Origin: CAIYRG01 sp964446945
Lineage (GTDB): Bacteria > Pseudomonadota > Alphaproteobacteria > Micropepsales > Micropepsaceae
DNA: 64,000 nt
Assembly: GCA_964446945.1 (NCBI GenBank)
Contig: CAYUQO010000009.1
Span: 110,898-174,897 of the forward strand
Direction: 5' to 3'
Shown: piece after piece, positions 16,882 to 25,209 of the stretch
Numbering within the stretch: position 1 is the first letter of the stretch
How the letters are laid out: every line of letters begins with the position of its first letter
Program-made: the position numbers and the translations under genes
The notes under the pieces: generated by a model
Told to the model about the DNA's origin: nothing
Databases searched by the model: none
The model's input: only the letters and a program-made list of their open reading frames with translations

Positions 16882-17493
16882 TCACGCGAGACCTGTCGCC
16901 CGAAGATGGCCATAGGCTTTGATAACCTGCCTTAGCCGTTCTTCTGTGCCGCGGTTGCCGCCATTGGCATCAGGATGAAACCGCTTCACAAGTTCCTTAT
17001 ACCGCGCCTTAACCTCGTGCAAGCTGGCGGTCTCCTCAAGGTTGAGCACGGCAAGGGCGTCCAGTTGCGCTTTGGTCAAAGCCGGGCGGCGCCGTTCGGC
17101 CGGAGGGGCCGCCTCTTCGAAAACCGCAAATCCGTCTTCGAAATGGTAAGCGGTGGTGTGCTGTGCGGTCGCTCCGTTATGGGGAGACGCCGTACGTTTG
17201 CCCAGGGGCCAGGTCGGCCGATGGCCGGTTATCGCGTCGAGGCAAAAGCGCTCGATCTCGCTTTCACTCATACCCTCGAAGAAATTCCAGTGTTCATTGT
17301 GTTCGCGCAGATGTGTCCGGCACAGCCAATGCCGGTCATCGAGATTTTTGCGCGATTTCGGGACGTTGCACTCCGCCGGTTCACGGCAGCCGGGCGAAGC
17401 GCACGCTCTTGCTTTCGTCGGCTTGGCGCGTGACGAGTTGATGCGGATGTCGAAACCGAAGCGCGGACGGTATGCGGTACTCATGACTGTCAT
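16882..17493 (-). CDS. J-domain protein of the cobS-bolA neighbourhood
   Basis: A 203-residue DnaJ-type co-chaperone. The J domain is at the C-terminus (LNLEETASLHEVKARYKELVKRFHPDANGG, with the HPD motif at about 175-177) instead of the usual N-terminus. The N-terminal half has a conserved Cys/His set, CASPGCREPAECNVPKSRK followed by WLCRTHLREHNEHWNFFEGM, that may bind a metal. J domains stimulate the ATPase of a DnaK partner. The client is unknown. It is divergent from bolA and sits 78 bases upstream of cobS. An ATG three codons further on is an alternative start. Confidence 0.85.
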   Translation of the reverse strand: MTVMSTAYRPRFGFDIRINSSRAKPTKARACASPGCREPAECNVPKSRKNLDDRHWLCRTHLREHNEHWNFFEGMSESEIERFCLDAITGHRPTWPLGKRTASPHNGATAQHTTAYHFEDGFAVFEEAAPPAERRRPALTKAQLDALAVLNLEETASLHEVKARYKELVKRFHPDANGGNRGTEERLRQVIKAYGHLRATGLA

Positions 17494-17570
17494 TATGGGT
17501 TCGGATGTATAAAAAACAAGAAAATGAAATGCTTGACATGCCTTACCTCACCACTTCGGGAGAACTGCCC

Positions 17571-17855
17571 GTGTCTGAATTGACGGCTATGGCCGATCGC
17601 CTGCGCGCGAAGCTCGAGTCCGCGCTCCATCCAAGCTCGCTCACAATTGTAGACGAGAGCGCGCGCCATGCCGGGCATGCCGGCGCTCGCAACGGCGGTG
17701 AGACGCATTTCCGTGTACGAATTGTCGCGCCGGAATTCGCCGGTTTGTCGCGAGTCGAACGGCAGCGCCGGGTTTATGCCGCCGTGGCCGGTGAAATCGC
17801 CGCCGGTGTTCATGCCCTCGCGCTGACGACGCTCACGCCGGAGGAAGACCGCTAA
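17571..17855 (+). CDS. bolA: BolA family protein
   Basis: A 94-residue BolA-fold protein: MADRLRAKLESALHPSSLTIVDESARHAGHAG, then THFRVRIVAPEFAGLSRVERQRRVYAAVAGEI with the RVERQRRVY helix expected in the family. BolA proteins pair with monothiol glutaredoxins and act in iron-sulphur cluster trafficking and stress growth control. I choose the GTG at 17571 because GGGAGAA lies just upstream; the open frame extends back to 17505 with non-conserved sequence. Its stop overlaps that of the convergent corC-type gene. Confidence 0.85.
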   Translation: MSELTAMADRLRAKLESALHPSSLTIVDESARHAGHAGARNGGETHFRVRIVAPEFAGLSRVERQRRVYAAVAGEIAAGVHALALTTLTPEEDR

Positions 17856-19147
17856 GCTGCTTGCGACTTACGCTTTGGCGGCGTGATGCGCAGCGCCATG
17901 ATCTGGTTGCGCTGCCGCCGCAGGATTTCGAATTTAAATCCGAAAAACGAAAATACCTGCCCGACATCCGGAATGATGCGGGCCTCGTGAATCACCAGCC
18001 CTGCAATGGTGGTCGCGAGCTCGTCGGGCAGATCCCATTCCAGTTCGCGGTTCAGGTCGCGCACCGGTGTCCAGCCATCCACGTTGTACGAACCGTCGGG
18101 TTGCGGACGGATGTTTTCCGGCACATGCACATTGTGCTCCTCGGCAATGTCGCCGACGATCTCTTCGAGAATGTCTTCCAGCGTAACCAGGCCCTGCAAA
18201 ACGCCATACTCGTCGACAACAAGCGCAAAATGCTCGCGCCGGTCGAGAAACGCGCGCAGCTGCTCTTCCAGCGTCGTGGTGTCCGGAACGAACCATGGTT
18301 GTACGGCGAGAGACATCACATCGATAATCTTCGCCGCCTGGGCCCGGCTTTCCAGCATCACGCGCAGCACATCCCTGACCTGCAGCACGCCGACGATGTT
18401 TTCGGGATCATCGCGCCATACGGGGAACCGGCTGTGGTTTGACGCGATCATCCGCGCAATCAGTTCTTCGGGCTCTGCGCTGCCATCGAGCACTTCCATG
18501 TTTTTGCGATGGACCATGACATCCGCAACCTGGAGCTCCGCGAGATCGAGAATCCCGCCCAGCATGTTGCGGTGCTCCCGTTCGACCCCACCTTCCTGGT
18601 GGTGAAGCTCGATCGCGCCGCGGATTTCCTCCTGCGCGGTCATGGACGGCTTGGCCCCGGCATGGCTCAATCCAAAAACCCGCAACACCAGCCAGACAAA
18701 GAGCTGCACGGCGGTGACGAGCGGTGACAGCAGCGTGACGATGATCCGTACCGGAAACGCCAGTATGAGTGCTGCGCGGTCGGTGCGGGCAATCGCCACC
18801 GTTTTGGGCAGGACTTCGGCGAAAATGAGAATCACGGCCGTCATCACCAGGGTGATGATCGCCACAGCGCCTTTGGGAAACGCATGGCTAAATGCCGAAG
18901 TCGCAAGCACCGAGGCCATGATGTTGACGAAGGTATTCCCCATCAGGATTGCCCCGATCAGCTTTTCGCGGTCGGAGATTAGATAATTCACCTGTCGCGC
19001 AGCCGATGACCCTTCGCTTGCCAGATGGTGCATCCGCGCCTTCGACACCGCGGTGAGTGCTGTTTCCGAACCGGCAAAAAACGCCGATATCAGCAACAAG
19101 GCAAAAATGCCAAGCAGCGTAAGCGCAAGATCGAGCGTCATTGGCAA
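17852..19147 (-). CDS. HlyC/CorC (CNNM-CBS) family membrane protein
   Basis: A 431-residue membrane protein with an N-terminal CNNM/DUF21 domain of about four membrane segments (residues 5-175), a CBS pair (VMVHRKNMEVLDG... to ...LVVDEYGVLQGLVTLEDILEEIVGDI, about 205-335) and a C-terminal CorC/HlyC domain (NVDGWTPVRDLNRELEWDLPD). Members are linked to magnesium and cobalt efflux or resistance. The gene follows aroB by 48 bases on the same strand, so aroK-aroB-corC is probably one transcript, a frequent order in Alphaproteobacteria. Confidence 0.9.
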   Translation of the reverse strand: MPMTLDLALTLLGIFALLLISAFFAGSETALTAVSKARMHHLASEGSSAARQVNYLISDREKLIGAILMGNTFVNIMASVLATSAFSHAFPKGAVAIITLVMTAVILIFAEVLPKTVAIARTDRAALILAFPVRIIVTLLSPLVTAVQLFVWLVLRVFGLSHAGAKPSMTAQEEIRGAIELHHQEGGVEREHRNMLGGILDLAELQVADVMVHRKNMEVLDGSAEPEELIARMIASNHSRFPVWRDDPENIVGVLQVRDVLRVMLESRAQAAKIIDVMSLAVQPWFVPDTTTLEEQLRAFLDRREHFALVVDEYGVLQGLVTLEDILEEIVGDIAEEHNVHVPENIRPQPDGSYNVDGWTPVRDLNRELEWDLPDELATTIAGLVIHEARIIPDVGQVFSFFGFKFEILRRQRNQIMALRITPPKRKSQAA

Positions 19148-19195
19148 ATCCTCAATGCGTCCAGTGTGCCGATTTGGATCTGATTTCCGGGTCCG

Positions 19196-20317
19196 CTACG
19201 AACCACGGCGCCAGGCATCCGAAAGCAAAACCGCCACATCATCCTCCTGAACGTCACGGCTGACAAAAGCCTGTCCGATGGCGCGTACCAGGATGAACGT
19301 CATCTGCCCGCCGTGCGCCTTCTTGTCGTGCCGCATATGACCGAGAATCTCATCGGTGGAAGGACGCGGCCCGGAAATGTCTGAGAGCGCGACGGGAAGT
19401 CCGGATTGGGCGAAATGCCGCTCCACTCTGGAGACGGCAGCATCATCAATAAGTTTGAGCCGCGCCGACAGTTTGAATGCAAGCACGCAGCCAAGCGCCA
19501 CACCTTCACCATGCGTCAGGCGTTCGGAATAACCAGTCGCCGCCTCGAGCGCGTGCCCGAATGTATGGCCAAGATTGAGTAGCGCGCGATCGCCTGTTTC
19601 ACGTTCGTCACGCGCGACAATGGCGGCCTTCATGGTGCAGGAATGTGCCACCGCGCGCACGACGGCCTTGCTGGTCCCGGACAGAACCGCCGCTCCGTTT
19701 TCTTCGAGCCAGGCAAAGAAATCTGCATCGCCGAGCAGGCCATATTTCACGACCTCAGCATAGCCACCGAGCAATTCCCGGCGGGGAAGGGTCGCGAGAA
19801 TGTCCGTATCCGCGATCACCAGGCGGGGTTGATGAAACACACCCGCGAGATTTTTGCCCCGCGCGGTGTTGATCGCGGTTTTTCCGCCAACCGACGAATC
19901 TACCTGCGCCAGCAACGTGGTGGGAATCTGCACAAAGTCGACGCCGCGCTTGAGAATTCCAGCCGCGAAACCGGTGAGATCCCCGATGACACCGCCGCCG
20001 AATGCCACGATCAGCGAACTCCGCTCGATATTTTCCTCAAGCAGTGAGTCGATCAGACGTTCGAGATGTCCGAAGCTTTTGGTCGCCTCGCCGGGCGGGA
20101 GCACAATTTCCCTTGGTACGAGACCGGCCTGCCGGAGACTCGACGCAAGCTCCGCATAATGCAGCCTGCCGACCGTTTCGTCGGTGACGACTGGAACCCG
20201 CCGGATGCTGCCGGCGGGCAGCTGCGCGGCTATCAATGCACCCGCTTTCTGCAAAAGGGCCGGGCCGACGTGAATGTCATACGATCTGTCGCCAAGCTGA
20301 ACCGGTACCGTGACCAT
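19196..20317 (-). CDS. aroB: 3-dehydroquinate synthase
   Basis: A 373-residue NAD- and metal-dependent enzyme that cyclises DAHP to 3-dehydroquinate in the shikimate pathway. The NAD-binding and active-site region is clear: AFGGGVIGDLTGFAAGILKRG and QIPTTLLAQVDSSVGGKTAIN near residue 130-150, then GYAEVVKYG and NLGHTFGHALEAATGY with metal-ligand histidines. It shares one base with the aroK stop (TAATG), so it is translated by reinitiation after aroK, the usual arrangement. Confidence 0.97.
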   Translation of the reverse strand: MVTVPVQLGDRSYDIHVGPALLQKAGALIAAQLPAGSIRRVPVVTDETVGRLHYAELASSLRQAGLVPREIVLPPGEATKSFGHLERLIDSLLEENIERSSLIVAFGGGVIGDLTGFAAGILKRGVDFVQIPTTLLAQVDSSVGGKTAINTARGKNLAGVFHQPRLVIADTDILATLPRRELLGGYAEVVKYGLLGDADFFAWLEENGAAVLSGTSKAVVRAVAHSCTMKAAIVARDERETGDRALLNLGHTFGHALEAATGYSERLTHGEGVALGCVLAFKLSARLKLIDDAAVSRVERHFAQSGLPVALSDISGPRPSTDEILGHMRHDKKAHGGQMTFILVRAIGQAFVSRDVQEDDVAVLLSDAWRRGS

Positions 20318-20862
20318 TATCCCGTTCCGTTGTTCGGCAGTTCTCCTTTTCCCTGGAGCGCCGAGATGATCCGCTTCACCACTGTATCGTGCGGGCCGTC
20401 ATCCGACTCGACGACGATGTCCGCCTGAGCATAAACCGGTTCACGTTCGCCGATGAGGCGCATGAGTGCGGCGCGGCTGTCGGTATTCCTGAGCAGCGGC
20501 CGATTGTCCTTGCGCTTTACCCGTTCGAGCAGCAGATCGACATTGGCGCGCAACCACACGGAAATCGCGGTTTCGTGGATTCGTGCGCGGGTTTCCGCAT
20601 CCATAAATGCGCCGCCGCCGGTCGCCAGCACATGGGGTGCTTCACGCAGCAGGCGCGATATGACCTTGCGTTCACCGGCACGAAAGGCCGGTTCGCCAAA
20701 GCGCTCGAATATCTCGTTGATGCTGCACCCTGCGGCGGTTTCGATCTCCGAATCCGCATCACGGAATGGCACCCCAAGCGCGCTCGCCAGTCGCCTGCCG
20801 ACCGAGGTCTTGCCGGCGCCCATCATGCCGACCAGAACGATGGTTTTGTCGAGCTTTCGCAT
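20317..20862 (-). CDS. aroK: Shikimate kinase
   Basis: A 181-residue P-loop kinase that phosphorylates shikimate. Walker A is GMMGAGKTSVGRRLA (residues 12-26), the substrate-binding acidic motif DADSEIE follows at about 36, GERKVI and LATGGGAFM mark the shikimate-binding region, and the lid includes RVKRKDNRPLL. It starts an aroK-aroB-corC unit. The 128-bp gap to the divergent small membrane-protein gene holds two copies of CACGTGCGG. Confidence 0.96.
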   Translation of the reverse strand: MRKLDKTIVLVGMMGAGKTSVGRRLASALGVPFRDADSEIETAAGCSINEIFERFGEPAFRAGERKVISRLLREAPHVLATGGGAFMDAETRARIHETAISVWLRANVDLLLERVKRKDNRPLLRNTDSRAALMRLIGEREPVYAQADIVVESDDGPHDTVVKRIISALQGKGELPNNGTG

Positions 20863-20990
20863 GGAATTCGCTTACACGTGCGGCCTTTCGCCGGCTAGAG
20901 GCACCATCCTTTTCGCCAGTCTGCGATTTTGATACCAATTCCGCCACAAAAAGGGGCGATGTTCGCACGTGCGGGCGTCAGAGATTCGCG

Positions 20991-21128
20991 ATGGGTTGGA
21001 AGATACTTCTGGGTTTCTTTGTCGTATTGGTCCTGGTGGCGGGCGGCTTGGCCTGGTACGGCTCCGCTGCGGGACCGCGTCCGCACACGATCGAACAAGT
21101 CATTCCCGACAGCAAACTGCCGAAGTGA
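20991..21128 (+). CDS. Small single-pass membrane protein
   Basis: A 45-residue protein with one hydrophobic segment (ILLGFFVVLVLVAGGLAWYG, residues 4-23) and a short polar C-terminus ending PHTIEQVIPDSKLPK. The same frame is open further upstream, but the ATG at 20991 gives a clean short protein with its membrane segment at the start. It ends one base before the next ATG, so it is probably coupled to the exported protein that follows. I do not recognise a characterised family; the TIEQVIPD tail looks like a conserved motif rather than chance. Confidence 0.6.
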   Translation: MGWKILLGFFVVLVLVAGGLAWYGSAAGPRPHTIEQVIPDSKLPK

Positions 21129-21129
21129 G

Positions 21130-23166
21130 ATGACGCGCGGTTTTTTGAAGAGACGGCGCTTTAACATACTGGCGGGTGTGGCCGCTGCCGCGCTTGCGAT
21201 TCCCGGCACTGCAATCCGGGCGCAGGATGCAGATCGCGCGCCGCCGCAGGACAGCCCGCCAATGGTCGACGTACCGGCACCCGAAGCGACCGGCACGCCG
21301 CGCAATATCCTTCACATGGAAGAACTGGCGCCCCCGGAAAAGACCGGAGCAATGCCGCAGGAAAGCCCGGCCGCAACGCCGGGCGAAGTTCATATGGATG
21401 AATTGCCGCCATCAGACAAAGCGGCCGACATGCCGGCCAAGGCGCCGATCCTGCGCTCCGGTGCAGCAGGCTCAGTGCAGGTCGGCGAACTGGGCACGTT
21501 GGAAGGGCCGCTTGCCGGAACTCTGGACGCCAGCAATGGCGGGTTGGGCAGCAACGAATGGCAGGGCAGCGACCGCGCAACCATGGTCACCATGCTGCAA
21601 AGTGTACCTGCGGCAACCCCATCGGCAACCGAGCGCCTGCTGATTCGAAAACTGCTGCTGACCGCCGCGGCGCCACCGCCCGGACGGGCCATGGGCTCGT
21701 TCAATCAGCTCCGGCTGACGAAGCTTTTGGACGGCGGCTATGTGGATGATGCCGCAAAACTCGCATTGCGCATGCAGGAACCGAATAACTTCGATCTTCT
21801 GCGTGTCCAGACCGACGCACTTCTCTACGATGGCCGGGAGGATGACGCATGCAGCGATGTCACCTCGCATCGCCTCGATAGCGCAGAACCGTTCTGGGTA
21901 GAATTGAGGGCGTATTGTTATGCGCTGGCCAACGATTCGGGACCGCTGGATCTGACCCGTGCGGTGATCACCGAACAGGGTATCGCCGATCCCGCTTTTG
22001 TCACGCTGCTGGACGGTTGGACCAGCGGCAAACCAAAGATGCCGGATTCGATCCGCTTTCCCGATTCGGTTCACGTTGCCATGCTGGTGCATCTCAAATT
22101 GCCAATGACGAATGAGATTGCCACCCAGATAGGGCTTCCGGGATCGCTGATCGCCGCGGCATCCATGGAATCACCACCGCAGATCCGCATCGCCGCGGCG
22201 GAAAAGGCGCTGCGTGCTGGCGTGCTTCCGGTCGCGACGCTGCAACAGGTGCTCGATCTGACCAGCTTCAGCGCGCAGGAACTGGATGGCGCCTCGGCTT
22301 TGGCACGCACCGAACCATTCATGAAGGCGCTCGCGCGGCTCAGTGCGGCAATCAAGAACGAGCACGAAGCTGCGGGCCGCGCCGAACTCATCCATACAGC
22401 ATTCGAGATCGGAGAGCGCGAAGGATTGCTGCGCCAGGTCGCTGAACTTTTCGCCGTCCCCGCAGCACAGATCATGCCGCAGGCGGATTGGTCAGGCTGG
22501 TCCGATCTGATGGCACGCGGATTGCTGCTCGCCGGCCGCCCGGAGTCGGCGCAGCGCTGGCTCGATATTCTGGACCCGACTGTGCCGCAAAACGCGGCAG
22601 AAGTGCAGCAGCTGGAACTCGCATTCGCATTGGCAGCACCCAATCCGCGCCGGAACGCGGATGCCAAACAGGTGCTGGCCGATATTTCGCAGAGGGCCCA
22701 GCCACCAATGGTAAAGCCTGCGCAAACCCCTGACAGCAGGGACAGCGTTGCCGGTGCGATGGATCAGCCGGCGGATGCGGCGCCGGAAAAGCCTGTGGAG
22801 AAGCTCACACCGCAGGCAATTGCGCGAACAGTTCTCGATCTCGGCGTTTTCGATGCTGCCGAAGGCGCGTTGATATCCACTGACACGAAGCTGGATATCG
22901 AACCGCTGATGAAACAGATTTCCGGCGGGCGACGGCCAGCGGATGTGCTGATGCAGCGGATCGATAAAGCCGCATTGGCGGATTCCCGCGGCGAAGTTGC
23001 GCTTGCCGTTGCGACGGCACTCGGCGACCATGGACCGGGCGATCTGGCTCCGGACATCGTAGTGCGCCTCATTCGTGCGTTACAGACCGCGAGCATGCGT
23101 GATGCGGCGCGTCTTTTGGCGCAGGAAGCATTCCTGCTGCACCCGGCCGGGGCCACTCCACAATAA
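21130..23166 (+). CDS. Uncharacterised exported repeat protein upstream of xerD
   Basis: A 678-residue protein of unknown function. Residues 1-32 form a signal peptide with a twin-arginine-like RRRF before the hydrophobic core. Residues 59-129 hold three diverged copies of a short motif (HMEELAPPEK, HMDELPPSDK, VQVGELGTLE) separated by Pro/Ala-rich linkers. From about residue 140 on it is Ala- and Leu-rich and largely helical, suggesting tandem helix-pair (TPR-like) repeats. It should be periplasmic. It starts one base after the 45-residue membrane protein and overlaps the xerD start by one base (TAATG), a three-gene coupled unit. Confidence 0.75.
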   Translation: MTRGFLKRRRFNILAGVAAAALAIPGTAIRAQDADRAPPQDSPPMVDVPAPEATGTPRNILHMEELAPPEKTGAMPQESPAATPGEVHMDELPPSDKAADMPAKAPILRSGAAGSVQVGELGTLEGPLAGTLDASNGGLGSNEWQGSDRATMVTMLQSVPAATPSATERLLIRKLLLTAAAPPPGRAMGSFNQLRLTKLLDGGYVDDAAKLALRMQEPNNFDLLRVQTDALLYDGREDDACSDVTSHRLDSAEPFWVELRAYCYALANDSGPLDLTRAVITEQGIADPAFVTLLDGWTSGKPKMPDSIRFPDSVHVAMLVHLKLPMTNEIATQIGLPGSLIAAASMESPPQIRIAAAEKALRAGVLPVATLQQVLDLTSFSAQELDGASALARTEPFMKALARLSAAIKNEHEAAGRAELIHTAFEIGEREGLLRQVAELFAVPAAQIMPQADWSGWSDLMARGLLLAGRPESAQRWLDILDPTVPQNAAEVQQLELAFALAAPNPRRNADAKQVLADISQRAQPPMVKPAQTPDSRDSVAGAMDQPADAAPEKPVEKLTPQAIARTVLDLGVFDAAEGALISTDTKLDIEPLMKQISGGRRPADVLMQRIDKAALADSRGEVALAVATALGDHGPGDLAPDIVVRLIRALQTASMRDAARLLAQEAFLLHPAGATPQ

Positions 23167-24122
23167 TGCGCCGCGAACCCGTGCCGCTGCCGGTTCGCGA
23201 TCTCAGCCTGGTTGAAACCTTTCTCGACATGATGAGCGCCGAGCGTGGCGCATCATCCAATACGATTGCGGCATACCGGAGGGATATCCTCGAATTTTCA
23301 CGGCATTGTCTGCGTGCGGGCTCGGACCTGACCAGCGCACGCGCAGAAGATGTGCAGAAGCACCTGGAAAAGCTCTCGGCGGCAGCGGTGAAACCGTCGT
23401 CCCAGTCACGCAAATTATCGGCGTTGCGGCGGTTTTTCCTGTTTCTCTACAGCGAGGGCACCCGGCCGGATAATCCCTGCGGCACCATCGATTCACCACG
23501 GCTGACCCGCCCGCTGCCAAAGCTTTTGTCGCGCGATGAAGCGCTGGCGCTGATCGAAACCGCGCGGGCAGCGGCATCGCAGAATCCGGAATCGGCACGG
23601 CTGCATTGCATCATCGAGATGCTGTACGCGTCCGGATTGCGCGTCAGCGAATTGGTCGAACTGCCGCTGGCTGCCGTGCGGGGCGCGCAGCGCGTGATCT
23701 TTGTGCGCGGCAAGGGCGGCCGCGAACGGATGGTGCCATTGGGCGAACCGGCGCGCGAGGCACTTGGGAATTATCTGCGGGTCAGAACCGCATTCATCCC
23801 GGCCGGGCGCAATTCGTCGGCGCAATATCTGTTCCCCTCACACGGCGGCTCGGGTCATCTGACGCGCCGCCGGTGCCATCAATTGCTGAAGGACCTCGCG
23901 CTCCGGGCGAGCCTGGATCCCGAGCGCCTGTCACCCCATGTGATGCGCCATGCCTTTGCGACCCATCTCGTCGAGGGCGGCGCGGACCTCAGGAGCGTCC
24001 AGACGCTGCTCGGTCATGCCGATATCGCAACCACCCAAATCTACACGCATGTGGCGCGGGAAAGGCTGAAACAGGTTGTCGAGGCCGCCCATCCTTTGGC
24101 CCGGAACAACCGGCGGAAATAG
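23166..24122 (+). CDS. xerD: Tyrosine recombinase XerD
   Basis: A 318-residue tyrosine recombinase that, with XerC, resolves chromosome dimers at dif. Catalytic residues are all present: Arg159 (ASGLRVSEL), Lys183 (RGKGG), His258 and Arg261 (SPHVMRHAFATHL), His284 (LLGHADIATTQIYTH) and the nucleophile Tyr293. The N-terminal core-binding domain covers residues 14-100. This is a chromosomal housekeeping recombinase, not a phage or integron integrase: length, neighbours (accA next) and sequence all agree. Its ATG overlaps the preceding stop. Confidence 0.95.
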   Translation: MRREPVPLPVRDLSLVETFLDMMSAERGASSNTIAAYRRDILEFSRHCLRAGSDLTSARAEDVQKHLEKLSAAAVKPSSQSRKLSALRRFFLFLYSEGTRPDNPCGTIDSPRLTRPLPKLLSRDEALALIETARAAASQNPESARLHCIIEMLYASGLRVSELVELPLAAVRGAQRVIFVRGKGGRERMVPLGEPAREALGNYLRVRTAFIPAGRNSSAQYLFPSHGGSGHLTRRRCHQLLKDLALRASLDPERLSPHVMRHAFATHLVEGGADLRSVQTLLGHADIATTQIYTHVARERLKQVVEAAHPLARNNRRK

Positions 24123-24214
24123 CCGTACCACATCCTGAAGAGGCGCTGGCCTTGCCGTTATTCGTCTGACGCGTTAGGGGGTGATTGGCACGGTTCGGCG
24201 GATTACGGTTTGGT

Positions 24215-25189
24215 ATGAAGGCTTATCTCGATTTCGAAAAACCGATTGCCGAACTCGAGGGCAAGATCGAGGAGCTTCGCCAGCTGTCGGCGAAAGACCG
24301 TGCCAGCGGTCAGGTCATCGATATTGAAGATGAAATAGCCCGCCTCAATGCCAGGGTTCCGCAGCTTGTCGCCGATACCTATGCGCGGCTCACCCCGTGG
24401 CAGAAAACCCAGGTGGCACGGCATCCCGCGAGACCGCATTTCTCCGACTATGTCAGTGGTCTGATTACGGAATTCGTGCCCCTTGCGGGCGATCGCCTGT
24501 TTGGAGATGACAAGGCGATCGTCGCCGGGATCGGTTGGTTTCGTGGCACTGCGGTCGCGGTCGTCGGGCAGGAGAAGGGCAACGATACGGCATCCCGGCT
24601 GAAGCACAATTTTGGCATGGCCTTGCCGGAGGGTTATCGCAAGGTGCAGCGCCTGTTTGATCTCGCACAGAAGTTTTCCCTGCCGGTGATTTCGCTGATC
24701 GATACCGCGGGTGCTTATCCGGGCATCGGTGCGGAAGAACGGGGGCAGGCGGAAGCGATTGCGCGCAGTACGGAAGCGTGCCTGGGCCTGGGAACGCCGT
24801 TGATCGCAACAGTCATCGGGGAAGGCGGCTCCGGGGGTGCTGTCGCGATCGCGACGGCCAACCGGGTATTCATGCTGGAACACGCGATCTATTCGGTGAT
24901 CTCGCCCGAAGGCTGCGCTTCCATCCTGTGGCACAAAGCGGATAAGGCGCCAGACGCGGCTTCAGCAATGCGAATCACGGCGCAGGATCTGATCGACCTG
25001 AACATCATCGATGCCATCATTCCCGAGCCAGTCGGGGGTGCGCATCGCGCGGCAGACAAGGCGATCAACGCGGCAGGTGATTCCATTCAGCGCGCGTTGC
25101 GGGAACTCCTGCCGCTGACGCCGGATGAACTGCGCCGCCAGCGGCGGGAAAAATTCCTCCGTATTGGGACGAATCCGGCGGCGCACTGA
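24215..25189 (+). CDS. accA: Acetyl-CoA carboxylase carboxyltransferase subunit alpha
   Basis: A 324-residue subunit of the carboxyltransferase that makes malonyl-CoA for fatty acid synthesis. MKAYLDFEKPIAELEGKIEELRQL is the conserved start; RHPARPHFSDYV, LFGDDKAIVAGIGWF, DTAGAYPGIGAEERGQAEAIA and GEGGSGGAVAIATANRVFMLEHAIYSVISPEGCASILW are all typical. I use the ATG at 24215, which matches the family start. A TTG ten codons upstream lies next to a purine-rich AGGGGGTGA and could also be used. It is convergent with secA. Confidence 0.95.
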   Translation: MKAYLDFEKPIAELEGKIEELRQLSAKDRASGQVIDIEDEIARLNARVPQLVADTYARLTPWQKTQVARHPARPHFSDYVSGLITEFVPLAGDRLFGDDKAIVAGIGWFRGTAVAVVGQEKGNDTASRLKHNFGMALPEGYRKVQRLFDLAQKFSLPVISLIDTAGAYPGIGAEERGQAEAIARSTEACLGLGTPLIATVIGEGGSGGAVAIATANRVFMLEHAIYSVISPEGCASILWHKADKAPDAASAMRITAQDLIDLNIIDAIIPEPVGGAHRAADKAINAAGDSIQRALRELLPLTPDELRRQRREKFLRIGTNPAAH

Positions 25190-25209
25190 CGCGTCCGCGC
25201 AGGGCAGAT

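Noticed and set aside
23166..24122. XerD as a sign of a mobile element or integron
   Set aside because: Length, catalytic residues and position next to accA mark the housekeeping recombinase; there are no att-like repeats, transposases or phage genes nearby.
24185..24214. TTG start for accA ten codons upstream
   Set aside because: Although AGGGGGTGA lies before it, the spacing is short and AccA proteins normally begin at the MKAYLDFEKP position; kept only as an alternative.
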